Source: Asterias amurensis | Lineage: Eukaryota; Echinodermata; Asteroidea; Forcipulatida; Asteriidae | Length of the DNA stretch: 64,000 nucleotides | Assembly: GCF_032118995.1 (NCBI RefSeq) | Contig: NC_092653.1 | Location: forward strand, 21,471,202 to 21,535,201 | Direction of reading: 5' to 3' | Part shown: positions 25,401 to 31,362 of the stretch, one piece after another | Numbering within the stretch: position 1 is the first letter of the stretch | Layout of the letters: the number at the start of each line of letters is the position of its first letter | Position numbers and translations under genes: made by a program | The notes under the pieces: model-generated | Told to the model about the DNA's origin: nothing | Seen by the model: only the letters and a program-made list of their open reading frames with translations | Database searches by the model: none

Positions 25401-28034
25401 AATGGTTAAGGGCTTGCTTAATGACACAAGTGTCACGGCTGGGGATTCGAACCCACACTCTGCTGATCAGAAACACCACAGTTTGAATTCGTGCTCTTTT
25501 GTCAGATTTGTCAGAATAATTGTTGATTGTGTATTGTTGATACAGAACCAGACTGAGAGTAACTTTGACATCATTGAACGAATCAACGATCACCAAAAGA
25601 AACTAGATGACCTTATTATGGAGAAGCGACAGGTAAGCCGGCCAGTCACTAAATGCCTAACAAGGGTTAGGGTTAGGGTTAGGGTTAGGGTTAGGTTAGT
25701 TAAGAAACTAGTTTCTTTGTTAGTTATTGACTAAGATCAATATTACTTCTTTGTTAAACTGGCCCCAGGGCTCACCCTTAACACTAGCCTGGCATACATT
25801 GTCTTGTAAAAAATTCTACGGACTAGTAAACACCACTTCTCAACTTGACCTGTGGGCTACTATAAACTGTGCAACCTACTTGTTTAAAATGCTCATAATT
25901 CTTCCTTTTCAGATGTATATAATACATTTGAAAAATGTGTTTATTTAGTTTTTTTGCCATAAATAGAATAGCCTGGTGTTTCAACCCTAGCAGAGTTTTT
26001 GTCAAAGACTTTGAGAAAGACTCTTCTAGGGTCAGAGCTTCAGGCCTTTGCATTTATACCATAGCTAATAATTGCAACAGCTAATACATTTTCTGATTTA
26101 GAATTGAGTGTGTGAGTGTGGACTTAACCCTTCCAGATTTTTTGCAAAATCTCAAAACGCTACCACCTTTTTAAAGGCAGTGAACACTATTGGTAATTAC
26201 TCATAATAATTATTAGCATAAAACCTTTCTTGGTGACGAGTAATGGGAAGAGGTTGATGGTATAAAACATTGTGAGAAACGGCTCCCACTGAAGTGCCAC
26301 AGTTTTCGAGAAAGAAGTAATTTTCCACGAATTTGATTTCGAGACCTCAGATTTAGAACTTGAGGTCTCGAAATCAACCATCTAAATGCACACAACTTTT
26401 TGTGACAAGGGTGTCTTTTCATTCATTATTATCTCGCAACTTTGATGACCGATTGAGCTCAAATTTTCACAGGTTGGTTATTTGATGCATACATTGAGAT
26501 ACACTAACTGTGAAGGCTAGTCTTTGACAATTACCACTATTGTCCACTGCTTTTAAAATGAAATTTAAACATTTTTTTTTAGCATGCTTTTTTGATTGTG
26601 TATATCTACAAAAACAATTGTATAGTTTGCCTCAACTTGTTAATTATATCTATGTGTTTGTAGCACTTGAACAAGGCGACTGGCCAAAGGTTGTCATGCC
26701 CACGCTTCTGCTGCACTTTCTCCTAGATTAAACTATCAAGCCCAACTAATTAGGCTGATTAATGTTCCTAGTGATAGGAAGTTATGATAAATGTTGTGTT
26801 TGATTCACAGCTGGAAACTGCTCTTAGTCATGTGCCCATATCAGGAAGGCTATCACGTAGCTCAAGGAAAGAAGAGGTAGGATGGTCAACCCATGGGGTA
26901 TAGGGAGGGGATGGGTGGGGCTAATGTGCATTGTTTTGATCTGGACGAAATGTCATGGTTCTGCTTACTGAAAGCAAAAATAGGTGCTTATGGAAGCAGG
27001 GCCACATTGCATGGCTCTGCTTACCACAGAATTTGGCACTTACAGAACCCTTGTAGCACGCAATTCTATGATACAAAAGCACAGAATTCGGCGGTAAGCA
27101 GAGCCATGAAACTGGGCCCTGGTGCTTATGGAAGCAGGGCGCTTGTCTACTCGACGTTGCGTTACTAGGCGTTCTTTGCTTACACAGCTACCCCAAACAT
27201 TTGGCGCTTGCACAGTAAGCAGCGATTGGTGAATGTAAGTGCTGAGCTGTCAAATTGGGCCCTGAAGAAGACACAATCCAAACAAAAACATCTTCGGGAG
27301 AGAGCAGGTATGATATAGAAACCATGGGGTATAGGGAGGGGATAGGTGGGGAAATGTGCACTGCATTGATTATTGAAGAGGACAAATTGAAAACAAAACC
27401 ACCTGAAGGAAGAAGAATCCATGGCATATGGGGAGGGAATGGGTGGGGAAAAGATACAACTGTGCATATTTGAAGGGAAGGGTGAACCAATTTCGACTCT
27501 AAGACCTCTGGAAAGGAGATGTGATGAGAGCACTCATGTAGAACCAATCTGTCTCTATCCTTGTGGAAAAAGACAGGGGACTAGTCTAACCAAATTCAAC
27601 CAAAAACACGTCTGGGAAAGAGGAGGTATGATGGAGAGAATCCATTCAGTATGGGGAGGGGATGGGTGGGGATTAATGTGAAATTGTTGATTTGAATGGA
27701 AGGGAAACCCAATTCAACCCTTAAACATCTTATACTGCTAACTATCACATCCATATCATGTAAAGGTAATCCGTTGCACCATACTGCACCAACTATTCAT
27801 GCTAAAAACAATGCAGTAAATTGTGCTACCGCTGTGCTTTGAACTTAAAAATGTTCAACCAATTAGTCACAAGTTAACAAATATCTCAGTCTGTATTTTG
27901 TTGCAACTAAATTGTATATTCATTTAATTTTTTTTCAGGAGTTACTGGAGCAGCGGCTAGAACAGGTAACCCAGCAACTTGGATCAGTCCGGATGCTACT
28001 ACGGAAATACAACGCCCTCAAGAGTTCAATTTGA
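6089..28034 (+). CDS. MPHOSPH9: MPHOSPH9-like centrosomal coiled-coil protein (full coding span, 16 coding exons)
   Basis: Join of 6089..7411, 8258..8426, 8927..9063, 9943..10151, 11637..11837, 12544..12592, 14904..15056, 16309..16362, 17230..17342, 18241..18327, 19084..19350, 20090..20790, 23979..24100, 25546..25632, 26811..26876 and 27939..28034: 1277 residues, in the size range of vertebrate MPHOSPH9. In mammals M-phase phosphoprotein 9 sits at distal centriole ends, helps recruit CP110-CEP97 and restrains cilium formation. Visible: an acidic N-terminus, coiled coils near residues 234-290 and 411-441, a conserved-looking LREKHARHIADLKAYYDSEI block (about 615-634) starting a long coiled coil, a Ser-Pro-rich low-complexity stretch (about 920-1154), and a C-terminal helical block with KKLDDLIMEKRQ and the end LRKYNALKSSI. 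Every join has GT-AG borders and keeps frame. The assignment rests on that block, the layout and adjacency to MTRFR. Confidence 0.85.
7822..8257 (+). mobile_element. tRNA-derived SINE ending exactly at the MPHOSPH9 exon 2 acceptor
   Basis: tRNA-like head (GGGCCTAGCGGTTAAGAGCA, box B GGGTTCGAATCCC), a conserved body (AAAGAACCCAGTGCACTTAT; GAGAAGGGGTTCGCCCCGGT) and a TTATTATT tail. The tail runs into TATTATTTAG, the 3' splice site of exon 2. Confidence 0.85.
8258..8426 (+). CDS. MPHOSPH9: MPHOSPH9 coding exon 2
   Basis: Residues 442-497. Gln-rich continuation of the coiled coil (QHQWLSLQQQQQEQQ). The acceptor TTATTATTTAG derives from the adjoining SINE tail. Donor AAGG|GTGAGT, phase 1. Confidence 0.85.
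8498..8882. mobile_element. Family A TTAA MITE, copy 2
   Basis: Starts TTTAAAGGCAGTGGACACTA and ends CAGTGTCTTTAA. Full length, within intron 2 and ending about 45 bp before exon 3. Confidence 0.9.
8927..9063 (+). CDS. MPHOSPH9: MPHOSPH9 coding exon 3
   Basis: Residues 498-543, an acidic/Thr-rich linker (DTPTSDDTSTTYSDFTYWKQ). Acceptor TTTTGCAG, donor GAACAG|GTAAAT, phase 0. Confidence 0.85.
9085..9460 (+). mobile_element. tRNA-derived SINE (plus orientation)
   Basis: GTCGTGGCCGAGCGGTTAAG head and GGGTTCGAATCCCCAGC box B. The body carries an internal deletion after GAGAAGGGG. It is followed by an oppositely oriented copy. Confidence 0.85.
9520..9805 (-). mobile_element. tRNA-derived SINE (minus orientation)
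   Basis: Inverse of the neighbouring SINE: GGGATTCGAACCCACACTCT is its box B read backwards. With 9085-9460 it forms a tail-to-tail inverted pair in intron 3 that could fold in pre-mRNA. Confidence 0.85.
9943..10151 (+). CDS. MPHOSPH9: MPHOSPH9 coding exon 4
   Basis: Residues 544-612. Contains repeated (Q/K)RSP motifs (GQRSPQ, TKRSPH, NQRSPE, DQRSPH), all possible proline-directed phosphorylation sites. Acceptor TTCACACAG, donor TCAAG|GTAGGT, phase 2. Confidence 0.85.
10188..10500 (+). mobile_element. Second-type tRNA-derived SINE
   Basis: Box-B-like GGTTCGATTCCCGGCCGGGG after GCGCTCGCCTCTCAAAATA, then a body ending in TTCTCGAACCTGTTG. It differs in body from the 7822-type SINE and runs up against the minisatellite. 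Confidence 0.6.
10541..11597. repeat. 24-bp minisatellite (about 44 units) in MPHOSPH9 intron 4
   Basis: Unit CTAGGGCCTCGGGAACACTG plus GTGC, 24 bp. Variants (CCAATGGCCTTGGG, GGCCCCGGGAAC, GTGAACACTGTTGTC) recur in blocks, indicating higher-order structure near 240 bp (about 10623 against 10863) and near 140 bp (about 11388 against 11528). Because 24 is a multiple of 3, several frames on both strands stay open (plus: PRASGTLV; minus: EALGTSVP). These are artefacts of period, not genes. The array ends about 40 bp before the exon 5 acceptor. Confidence 0.95.
11637..11837 (+). CDS. MPHOSPH9: MPHOSPH9 coding exon 5
   Basis: Residues 613-679. Carries the most diagnostic block, LREKHARHIADLKAYYDSEI, opening a long coiled coil. 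Acceptor CAATTGTCAG, donor CTAACAG|GTTTGT, phase 2. Confidence 0.88.
11971..12340 (+). mobile_element. tRNA-derived SINE, degraded
   Basis: TTGTGGCCGAGTGATTAAGA head, diverged box B, AAAGAGAAGGGGTTCTTTCC body and a TTATTATTATTGTTATTATG tail. Confidence 0.75.
12544..12592 (+). CDS. MPHOSPH9: MPHOSPH9 coding exon 6 (49 nt)
   Basis: Residues 680-696 (SRIEDLETTVQVMETRL), coiled coil. Acceptor TTCAACGTAG, donor GACTG|GTAAGA. The small exon restores phase 0, which supports it. Confidence 0.75.
12612..13017. mobile_element. Family E palindromic element, copy 2
   Basis: Ends AGAGTTATATATAAGAACTA and TTCTTATATATAACTCT, inner arms GCCCCATTTTGTAAG and CTTACAAAATGGCCGC. It begins 19 bp after the exon 6 donor. 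Confidence 0.8.
13625..13890. repeat. Foldback repeat plus short GC-rich tandem
   Basis: About 13630-13815 is an inverted-repeat unit with ACTCTTCC / GGAAGAGTTACTCGTCCTAA and GACGAGTCCTAAC motifs, related to 18405-18570 and 44515-44790. At 13815-13890 a tandem of about 17 bp (ACCTACCGGCCCGGTA) follows. Confidence 0.65.
14168..14445. mobile_element. Family A TTAA MITE, copy 3 (internally deleted)
   Basis: Starts TAAAGACACTGGACACTATT and ends GTGTCCACTGCCTTTAA. About 280 bp, roughly 100 bp shorter than full copies. Confidence 0.9.
14525..14815. repeat. Dispersed repeat with CAGTGCATGCTACAGG block
   Basis: Shares GAGGCAACTTT, AGGCAACTTGGAG and AGTGCATGCTAC with 46690-46955. Fast-diverging repeat of unknown class in intron 6. 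Confidence 0.6.
14904..15056 (+). CDS. MPHOSPH9: MPHOSPH9 coding exon 7
   Basis: Residues 697-747, coiled coil (SLLHKVNDLKQLCRHKESDI; LEKKKRELQVSLDQAYQ). Acceptor CCTATCTCAG, donor TACCAG|GTGAGG, phase 0 on both sides. Confidence 0.85.
15413..15755. mobile_element. Family A TTAA MITE, copy 4
   Basis: TTAAAGGCAATTGACACTAT left end and GCCACTGTCTTTAA right end, with the usual inner AAGTGAGAAGACTGGTCTTT. Confidence 0.88.
15928..16204. mobile_element. Foldback element, source-type of the 68-bp satellite unit
   Basis: Left arm GGATTTGAAACTTTGCATGG ... AACACCAT; right arm ATGGTGTTACCGCAAACCTT, its inverse. Central arms GATCAGTATGCTCTGAT and ATCAGAGCATACTGATC fold back. The first 68 bp correspond to the satellite monomer at 28146-29322. 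Confidence 0.85.
16309..16362 (+). CDS. MPHOSPH9: MPHOSPH9 coding exon 8 (54 nt)
   Basis: Residues 748-765 (LQDAQAMDEQRDQKILKR), coiled coil. Acceptor TTTGAACAG, donor AACGG|GTGAGT, phase 0. It could be skipped without changing frame. Confidence 0.8.
16545..16690 (+). mobile_element. LINE reverse-transcriptase C-terminal remnant
   Basis: The plus strand reads GDRAFVSVAPKLWNALP followed by SFKSKILTYL, the typical tail of CR1/L2-like LINE ORF2 proteins (DRAFSVAGPRLWNSLP, then FK..LKT.L). No upstream RT motifs are present, so it is a dead 3' fragment. Confidence 0.7.
16884..17195 (+). mobile_element. tRNA-derived SINE, 5' truncated
   Basis: Starts at CCCAGCCGTGACACTTAATC. The body AAAGAACCCAGTGCACTTAT and the tail GCGCTATATAAGGCTTCAAT are intact. 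It ends about 35 bp before the exon 9 acceptor. Confidence 0.85.
17230..17342 (+). CDS. MPHOSPH9: MPHOSPH9 coding exon 9
   Basis: Residues 766-802 (NKALAEKHEITRDLLQATET), coiled coil. Acceptor CTTCTGCAG, donor GACAAG|GTATTA (weak), phase 2. Confidence 0.82.
17359..17640 (+). mobile_element. Relative of the 68-bp foldback family
   Basis: TTTGCGGTAACACCATGTGT, then TTCTTTATTCTACTACGGCG and TTCTGAAAAGAACTGTC. Similar copies are at 49255-49500 and 56840-57000. It begins about 17 bp after the exon 9 donor. Confidence 0.65.
17772..18055. mobile_element. Family D palindromic MITE, truncated copy
   Basis: Carries the D core: AGAATACAATGATCCACACA, the central palindrome TTATGGGAGTCAAA / TTTGACTCCCATAA and the inverse arm. 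Both TTAA ends are missing. Confidence 0.85.
18056..18172. mobile_element. Family A MITE right-end fragment
   Basis: GAGCCGTTTCTCACAAAGTT to GTTCAGAGCCTTTAA. Only the right third of an A element. Confidence 0.8.
18241..18327 (+). CDS. MPHOSPH9: MPHOSPH9 coding exon 10
   Basis: Residues 803-831 (VVSHLEFEVRRIDLESSVLK), end of the coiled coil. Acceptor ATATTTGCAG, donor TTAAG|GTAGGA, phase 2. Confidence 0.82.
18405..18570. mobile_element. Foldback repeat with TTTCACGAAACGCTAGGA / CCTAAGTTAGGAAGAG arms
   Basis: TAACTTAGGATGGGTTCA and TGAACCCATCCTAAG face each other. A close relative is at 44515-44660, a more distant one at 13630-13815. Confidence 0.75.
19084..19350 (+). CDS. MPHOSPH9: MPHOSPH9 coding exon 11
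   Basis: Residues 832-920. Ser-rich, basic, no predicted coil (VRSPYNINQKKDQNKASPER). Acceptor TTTTTGCAG, donor GAAAG|GTATAT, phase 2. Confidence 0.83.
19510..19580. mobile_element. Family A MITE left-end fragment
   Basis: TTTAAAGACACTGGACACTA start, broken after about 70 bp where another repeat begins. Confidence 0.75.
19606..19800 (+). mobile_element. tRNA-derived SINE (CCCGAGTAAAATGCCTGTGA type)
   Basis: TAGTCTAGTTGGTATGACAC box A, GTGGGTTCCAATCCC box B, then GGACTCGGGAAAGTACTGAG. A near copy lies at 51365-51560. Confidence 0.75.
20090..20790 (+). CDS. MPHOSPH9: MPHOSPH9 coding exon 12
   Basis: Residues 921-1154. Low-complexity Ser/Pro/Arg-rich segment with three NQQAR-type repeats (IQQARTSP, NQQARQSSP, NQQARQSLA) and many SP/TP sites (PLSPMM, KDSPKR, APSPRK, RESPRR), fitting the M-phase phosphoprotein label. 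Acceptor TTCAAATAG, donor CAGATG|GTAAGC, phase 1. Confidence 0.87.
20902..21282. mobile_element. Family B TTAA MITE, copy 1
   Basis: TTAAAGGGAAGGTACATGTT left and GTGTACCTTCCCTTTAA right. The inside is related to family A but distinct (ACTTGGTAACGAGCATTGGA). Its right TTAA is shared with the next element. Confidence 0.88.
21280..21728. mobile_element. Family F palindromic MITE, copy 1
   Basis: Arms GATAATGATGGTAGAAAGCT and TGCTGAGGTGCTGTAGTTTT, with the inverse AACTACAGCACCTCAGCA. Central ATTTTCGTCTCA and its inverse. Abuts the B element at TTTAAAGG. Confidence 0.85.
21762..21935 (-). repeat. Dispersed repeat H, inverse copy
   Basis: TGATACTTCACGGAGGCAAC through GGTGCCCTTGCCCTTTCAAA, the inverse of 1205-1395. 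Confidence 0.75.
21990..22286. mobile_element. Family A MITE, left-truncated
   Basis: Starts inside the element at GAGCTCAATCGGTCGTC and ends GTGTCCAGTGCCTTTAA. Confidence 0.85.
22633..22976. mobile_element. Family B TTAA MITE, copy 2
   Basis: TTAAAGGGAAGGTACCGG left and GTGTACCTTCCCTTTAA right. Confidence 0.85.
23069..23215 (+). mobile_element. tRNA-like SINE head with intact A and B boxes
   Basis: GGCTAGATAGCTCAGTTGGT is an intact tRNA box-A/D-arm and GGTTCGAATCCC an intact box B. The anticodon arm does not form the usual 5-bp stem with a 7-nt loop, so I call a SINE or tRNA pseudogene, not a tRNA. The 3' body (TTTGTTCAACCCC; TACCCAGTCAGTTTC) recurs near 16217-16270. Confidence 0.6.
23498..23888. 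mobile_element. Family A TTAA MITE
   Basis: TTTAAAGGCCGTTGGACACT left and GTGTCCAGTGTCTTTAA right; full length. Confidence 0.9.
23979..24100 (+). CDS. MPHOSPH9: MPHOSPH9 coding exon 13
   Basis: Residues 1155-1195 (GSILSKIRAGEVQTRADWEV). Acceptor TCCCTTGCAG, donor CCAAAG|GTATGT, phase 0. Confidence 0.83.
24296..24330 (+). repeat. Poly-G tract
   Basis: TTTTTTTGGGGGGGAGGGG followed by a run of 12 or more G, possible G-quadruplex DNA in intron 13. Two more long G runs lie at 33182-33197 and 36641-36656. Run length may be unreliable in an assembly. Confidence 0.85.
24653..24687. repeat. (CATT)n microsatellite
   Basis: About eight CATT/ATTC units. Confidence 0.9.
25255..25500 (-). mobile_element. 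tRNA-derived SINE, inverse, 3' truncated
   Basis: GGGGATTCGAACCCACACTC is box B inverted and CCCCGGTGTTCC appears inverted. It ends about 45 bp before the exon 14 acceptor. Confidence 0.82.
25546..25632 (+). CDS. MPHOSPH9: MPHOSPH9 coding exon 14
   Basis: Residues 1196-1224 (NFDIIERINDHQKKLDDLIM), C-terminal helical block. Acceptor TTGATACAG, donor CGACAG|GTAAGC, phase 0. Confidence 0.85.
25662..25699 (+). repeat. Interstitial telomere-type repeat (TTAGGG about 5 units)
   Basis: AGGGTTAGGGTTAGGG-type run, 30 bp after the exon 14 donor, ending in a degenerate AGGTTAG. Confidence 0.9.
26171..26557. mobile_element. Family A TTAA MITE
   Basis: TTAAAGGCAGTGAACACTAT left and TGTCCACTGCTTTTAA right; full length. 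Confidence 0.88.
26811..26876 (+). CDS. MPHOSPH9: MPHOSPH9 coding exon 15 (66 nt)
   Basis: Residues 1225-1246 (LETALSHVPISGRLSRSSRK, then EE). Acceptor TTGATTCACAG, donor GAAGAG|GTAGGA, phase 0; skippable without frame change. Confidence 0.8.
26866..27680 (+). repeat. Four diverged copies of an exon-15-donor-like segment in intron 15
   Basis: Blocks resembling GAGGTAGGATGG ... CATGGGGTATAGGGAGGGGA recur near 26870, 27300, 27410 and 27620 (AGCAGGTATGATATAG, GAAGAATCCATGGCATATGG, GAGGAGGTATGATGGAGAG). The first copy includes the real donor. Each copy is followed by TGGGTGGGG and a similar tail. Confidence 0.6.
27939..28034 (+). CDS. MPHOSPH9: MPHOSPH9 coding exon 16 (terminal)
   Basis: Residues 1247-1277, amphipathic helix (LLEQRLEQVTQQLGSVRMLL) ending RKYNALKSSI and TGA. 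Acceptor TTTTTTTTCAG, phase 0. Confidence 0.85.
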   Translation, partial: ELLEQRLEQVTQQLGSVRMLLRKYNALKSSI

Positions 28035-28145
28035 GCCAGGGTGCATGTCCCACCATTGAATGATCATCCAAAAAGATTGATTGAATGATAGTAGTGATGC
28101 CTAAGAGCTTGAGAGGTGTTTCAACATGAAATGATATATTGAAGT

Positions 28146-29322
28146 TGGTAGGATTTGAAACTTTGCATGGCAGAAGTACAATCTAGTAAGGTTTGTGCGA
28201 ACACCATGTACATGAGTAGGATTTGAAACTTTGCATGGTGGAGATACAATCTAGTAAGGTTTTCTGTAGCACCATGTTCATGTACATGAGTTGGTTTTGA
28301 AACAAACTTTGCATGGTGGAGATACAATGGAGTAAGGTTTGCAGTAACACATGTACATGAGTAGGATTTGAAACTTTGCATGGTGGAGATACAATGGAGT
28401 AAGGTTTGCGATAACACCATGTACATGAGTAGGATTTGAAACTTTGCATGGTGGAGATACGATGGAGTAAGGTTTGCTGTAACACCATGTACATGAGTAG
28501 GATTTGAAACTTTGCATGGTGGAGATACAATGGAGTAAGGTTTGCAATAGCACCATGTACATGAGTAGGATTTGAAACTTTGCATGGTGGAGATACAATG
28601 GAGTAAGGTTTGCAGTAACACCATCTACATGAGTAGGATTTGAAACTTTGCATGGTGGGGATACAATCTAGTAAGGTTTGCGATAACACCATGTACATGA
28701 GTAGGATTTGAAACTTTGCATGGTGGAGATACAATCTAGTAAGGTTTGCAGTAATACCATGTACATGAGTAGGATTTGAAACTTTGCATGGTGGTGATAC
28801 AATCTAGTAAGGTTTGCGATAACACCATGTACATGAGTAGGATTTGAAACTTTGCATGGTGGAGATACAATCTAGTAAGGTTTGCGATAACACCATGTAC
28901 ATGAGTAGGATTTGAAACTTTGCATGGTGGAGATACAATCTAGTAAGGTTTGCAGTAACACCATGTACATGAGTAGGATTTGAAACTTTGCATGGTGGAG
29001 ATACAATCTAGTAAGGTTTGCAGTAACACCATGTACATGAGTAGGATTTGAAACTTTGCATGGTGGAGATACAATCTAGTAAGGTTTGCAGTAACACCAT
29101 GTACATGAGTAGGATTTGAAACTTTGCATGGTGGAGATACAATCTAGTAAGGTTTGCAGTAACACCATGTACATGAGTAGGATTTGAAACTTTGCATGGT
29201 GGAGATACAATCTAGTAAGGTTTGCGATAACACCATGTACATGAGTAGGATTTGAAACTTTGCATGGTGTGGATACAATCTAGTAAGGTTTGCTGTAACA
29301 CCATGTACATGAGTAGGATCTG
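28146..29322 (+). repeat. 68-bp satellite, about 17 units, just after the MPHOSPH9 stop
   Basis: Unit starts GTAGGATTTGAAACTTTGCA, contains TGGTGGAGATACAATCTAGT and ends CACCATGTACATGA. Divergence is low except for units with CAATGGAG in place of CAATCTAG (28320-28620) and one slightly longer unit near 28265. The unit matches the arm of the foldback element at 15928. Since 68 is not a multiple of 3, minus-strand frames run open in several phases; these are artefacts. Confidence 0.95.
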
Positions 29323-29384
29323 AAACTAACAACTTGTTCATGCAAGTCGAATGTCAGTTTATTATCAGAAATATAGAAATATAG

Positions 29385-29390
29385 AATAAA
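29385..29390 (+). terminator. Candidate polyadenylation signal (AATAAA) after the satellite
   Basis: First clear AATAAA downstream of the MPHOSPH9 stop; another lies at 29528-29533. If used, the satellite is part of the mature 3' UTR. Confidence 0.4.
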
Positions 29391-29689
29391 ACTAAATTGC
29401 CCTTCCCTCCACCCTCTTCTCCCTATTCATTGTTTACCCATTGCTTTATTTGTGGCTCCACTCCACTGCTCTGTTACACTTTTATACCTACAGTATTTAT
29501 GTGTGTTGCGTTATCTTTTAGCCTCCGAATAAAGACTCTACTAGGGTAAAACATCAGGCCATGAATTATTTTTTTGCAATTTTGGGGCAGTGAGTGTTTC
29601 CATGATCAAAGAGAGCCTAGAGTTGGAGCTTAAGCAGAGGTTTGGGAAAATCCCTTGGTTTCCCAAATACTTTGCTTATGTACATTTGG

Positions 29690-30053
29690 AGGACAAAAAA
29701 CACAAAATGTCTACAGATTTACACTTTATTTACACAGTTTGAAGATAATGATAGTAGAAAGCTTCCCTGAAAATATTACTTGCTGAGGTGCTGTAGTTTT
29801 TGAGAAATGAGTAAAACAATGTCATGAAAATAATTTTCGTCTCAGTGATGATGATCATGAGACGAAAATTATTTTAGCATGTAAAAGCATATTTTCATGA
29901 CATTAATTTACTCATTTCTAAAAAACTACATCACCTCAGCAACTAATATTTGAAGGAAAGCTTTCTACTATCATTATCTTCAAACGGTTTAAGTTTAATG
30001 TTAATCTGTGGACTTTGTGTTTTGTGTTACAAAAAGTACCCAAATCCTTTAAA
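29690..30053. mobile_element. Family F palindromic MITE, copy 2
   Basis: GATAATGATAGTAGAAAGCT left arm and AGCTTTCTACTATCATTATC right arm, with TGCTGAGGTGCTGTAGTTTT. Central ATTTTCGTCTCA / TGAGACGAAAAT. Confidence 0.88.
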
Positions 30054-30980
30054 CCTGTGAAGTAAACAAAATCGCAACACTTTAAAAGGTCTATTCCACA
30101 GGATTCCAGTTGCAGTGTTCAAATGTGCATGAGAGTTGTAAAGTCTACTATTGTAAAAAGATAGTTATAAATTGGTCTTAGGAAGTATTTATTTCACACT
30201 GCCCCTCCCTCCAGGAGAAGCCCCGCCTATTCATGTTAGTCAATTTCTTAGAAGTTATCAATTACCTCGGTTAGTTTTGTATGTAAATTTGTGTATTTTC
30301 AGATTATGTTGCATTCCATTGCCTTAACTTTATATTGTACATTGCCTTTCAATGTAAAACCACATAGTACTTTTAGACTATTCCTATAGGCCGACATTTA
30401 TTTTGTTGTGTATTTGTCCGAATTGGATTCTGTAAAGTTTTATTTTTCAAAGTTATAGGTCACCTTGAAGAATTTTAGAGTGTGTATGCTGTGAATGTAT
30501 TCTACTGTAAAGGCAGAAGTTGCAGCTTTTTTATTTTATAGAAATATGGTTTTCTTGTGTTGATAGTGTGCAACAGAATGTCAGAGGTCAGTATTCCTTT
30601 CGAATTAAAACTGAGATTTTATTTTAATTGTGAGTGTTTTAGCCTGAAATACTATGCATAATTTTGCAAGTGATATTTTACTATGCCGAAGATGCCTTCA
30701 TAATTCTATCTGATACTTAATATTTTAACAACGATAATAAATTAAAATTGTTATTACTTTGATTTGTTTTCATTTATGAGTATTCAATGTGCCAGTTAAT
30801 AAATTTTGATCTGAATATGAATTTATGCAGATTTAGAGGTGGGTTTTGATTAATACTTTCATAATGATATCACCATTGTCTGCTTGATAGATCGATTATG
30901 TCACATGCATGGTGTGCTGCACACGCAGGCTGCACATTGGAATTGTGTCAATTTAAGAGGGCCAAATTTTATGGAGCTGC
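30054..30980 (+). other. AT-rich probable MPHOSPH9 3' UTR end
   Basis: No exon-like frame. AATAAA at 30736-30741 and 30798-30803 in a T-rich context resembles a long 3' UTR and cleavage region. No repeat recognised until 30981. Confidence 0.4.
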
Positions 30981-31362
30981 TTAAAGCCAGTGGACACTAT
31001 TGGTAGACCAGTCTTCTCACTTGGTGTGTCTCAACATATGCATAAAATAACAAACCTGTGAAAATTTGAGCTCAATTGGTCGTCGGAGTTGTGGGATAAC
31101 TATGAAAGAAAAAACACCCTTATCACACGAAGTTGTGTGCTTTTAGATGCTTGATTTCGAGACCTCCGATTCTAAACTTGAGGTCTCGAAATCAAATTGG
31201 TGAAAAATTACTTCTTTCTCGAAAACTACTCCACTTCAGAGGGAGCCGTTTCTCACAATGTTTTATGTTACCAACCTCTTCCCATTACTTGTTACCAAGT
31301 AAGGTTTTATGCTAATAATTATTTTCAGTAATATCCAATAGTGTCCATACACTGCCTTTAAA
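30981..31362. mobile_element. Family A TTAA MITE
   Basis: TTAAAGCCAGTGGACACTAT left and CACTGCCTTTAA right. Its right TTAA abuts a family F element. Confidence 0.88.

Noticed and set aside
27180..27547. Overlapping 117-119-codon minus-strand frames
   Set aside because: They lie antisense across duplicated GGGGA-rich blocks in intron 15; frames in two phases translate the same repeat.
28121..28734. Several overlapping minus-strand frames of 100-183 codons
   Set aside because: Read-through of the 68-bp satellite in three phases; the repeated peptide pattern comes from the array.
28146..29322. CRISPR-like array
   Set aside because: Units are contiguous 68-bp tandem copies with no unique spacers, in a spliced eukaryotic locus.
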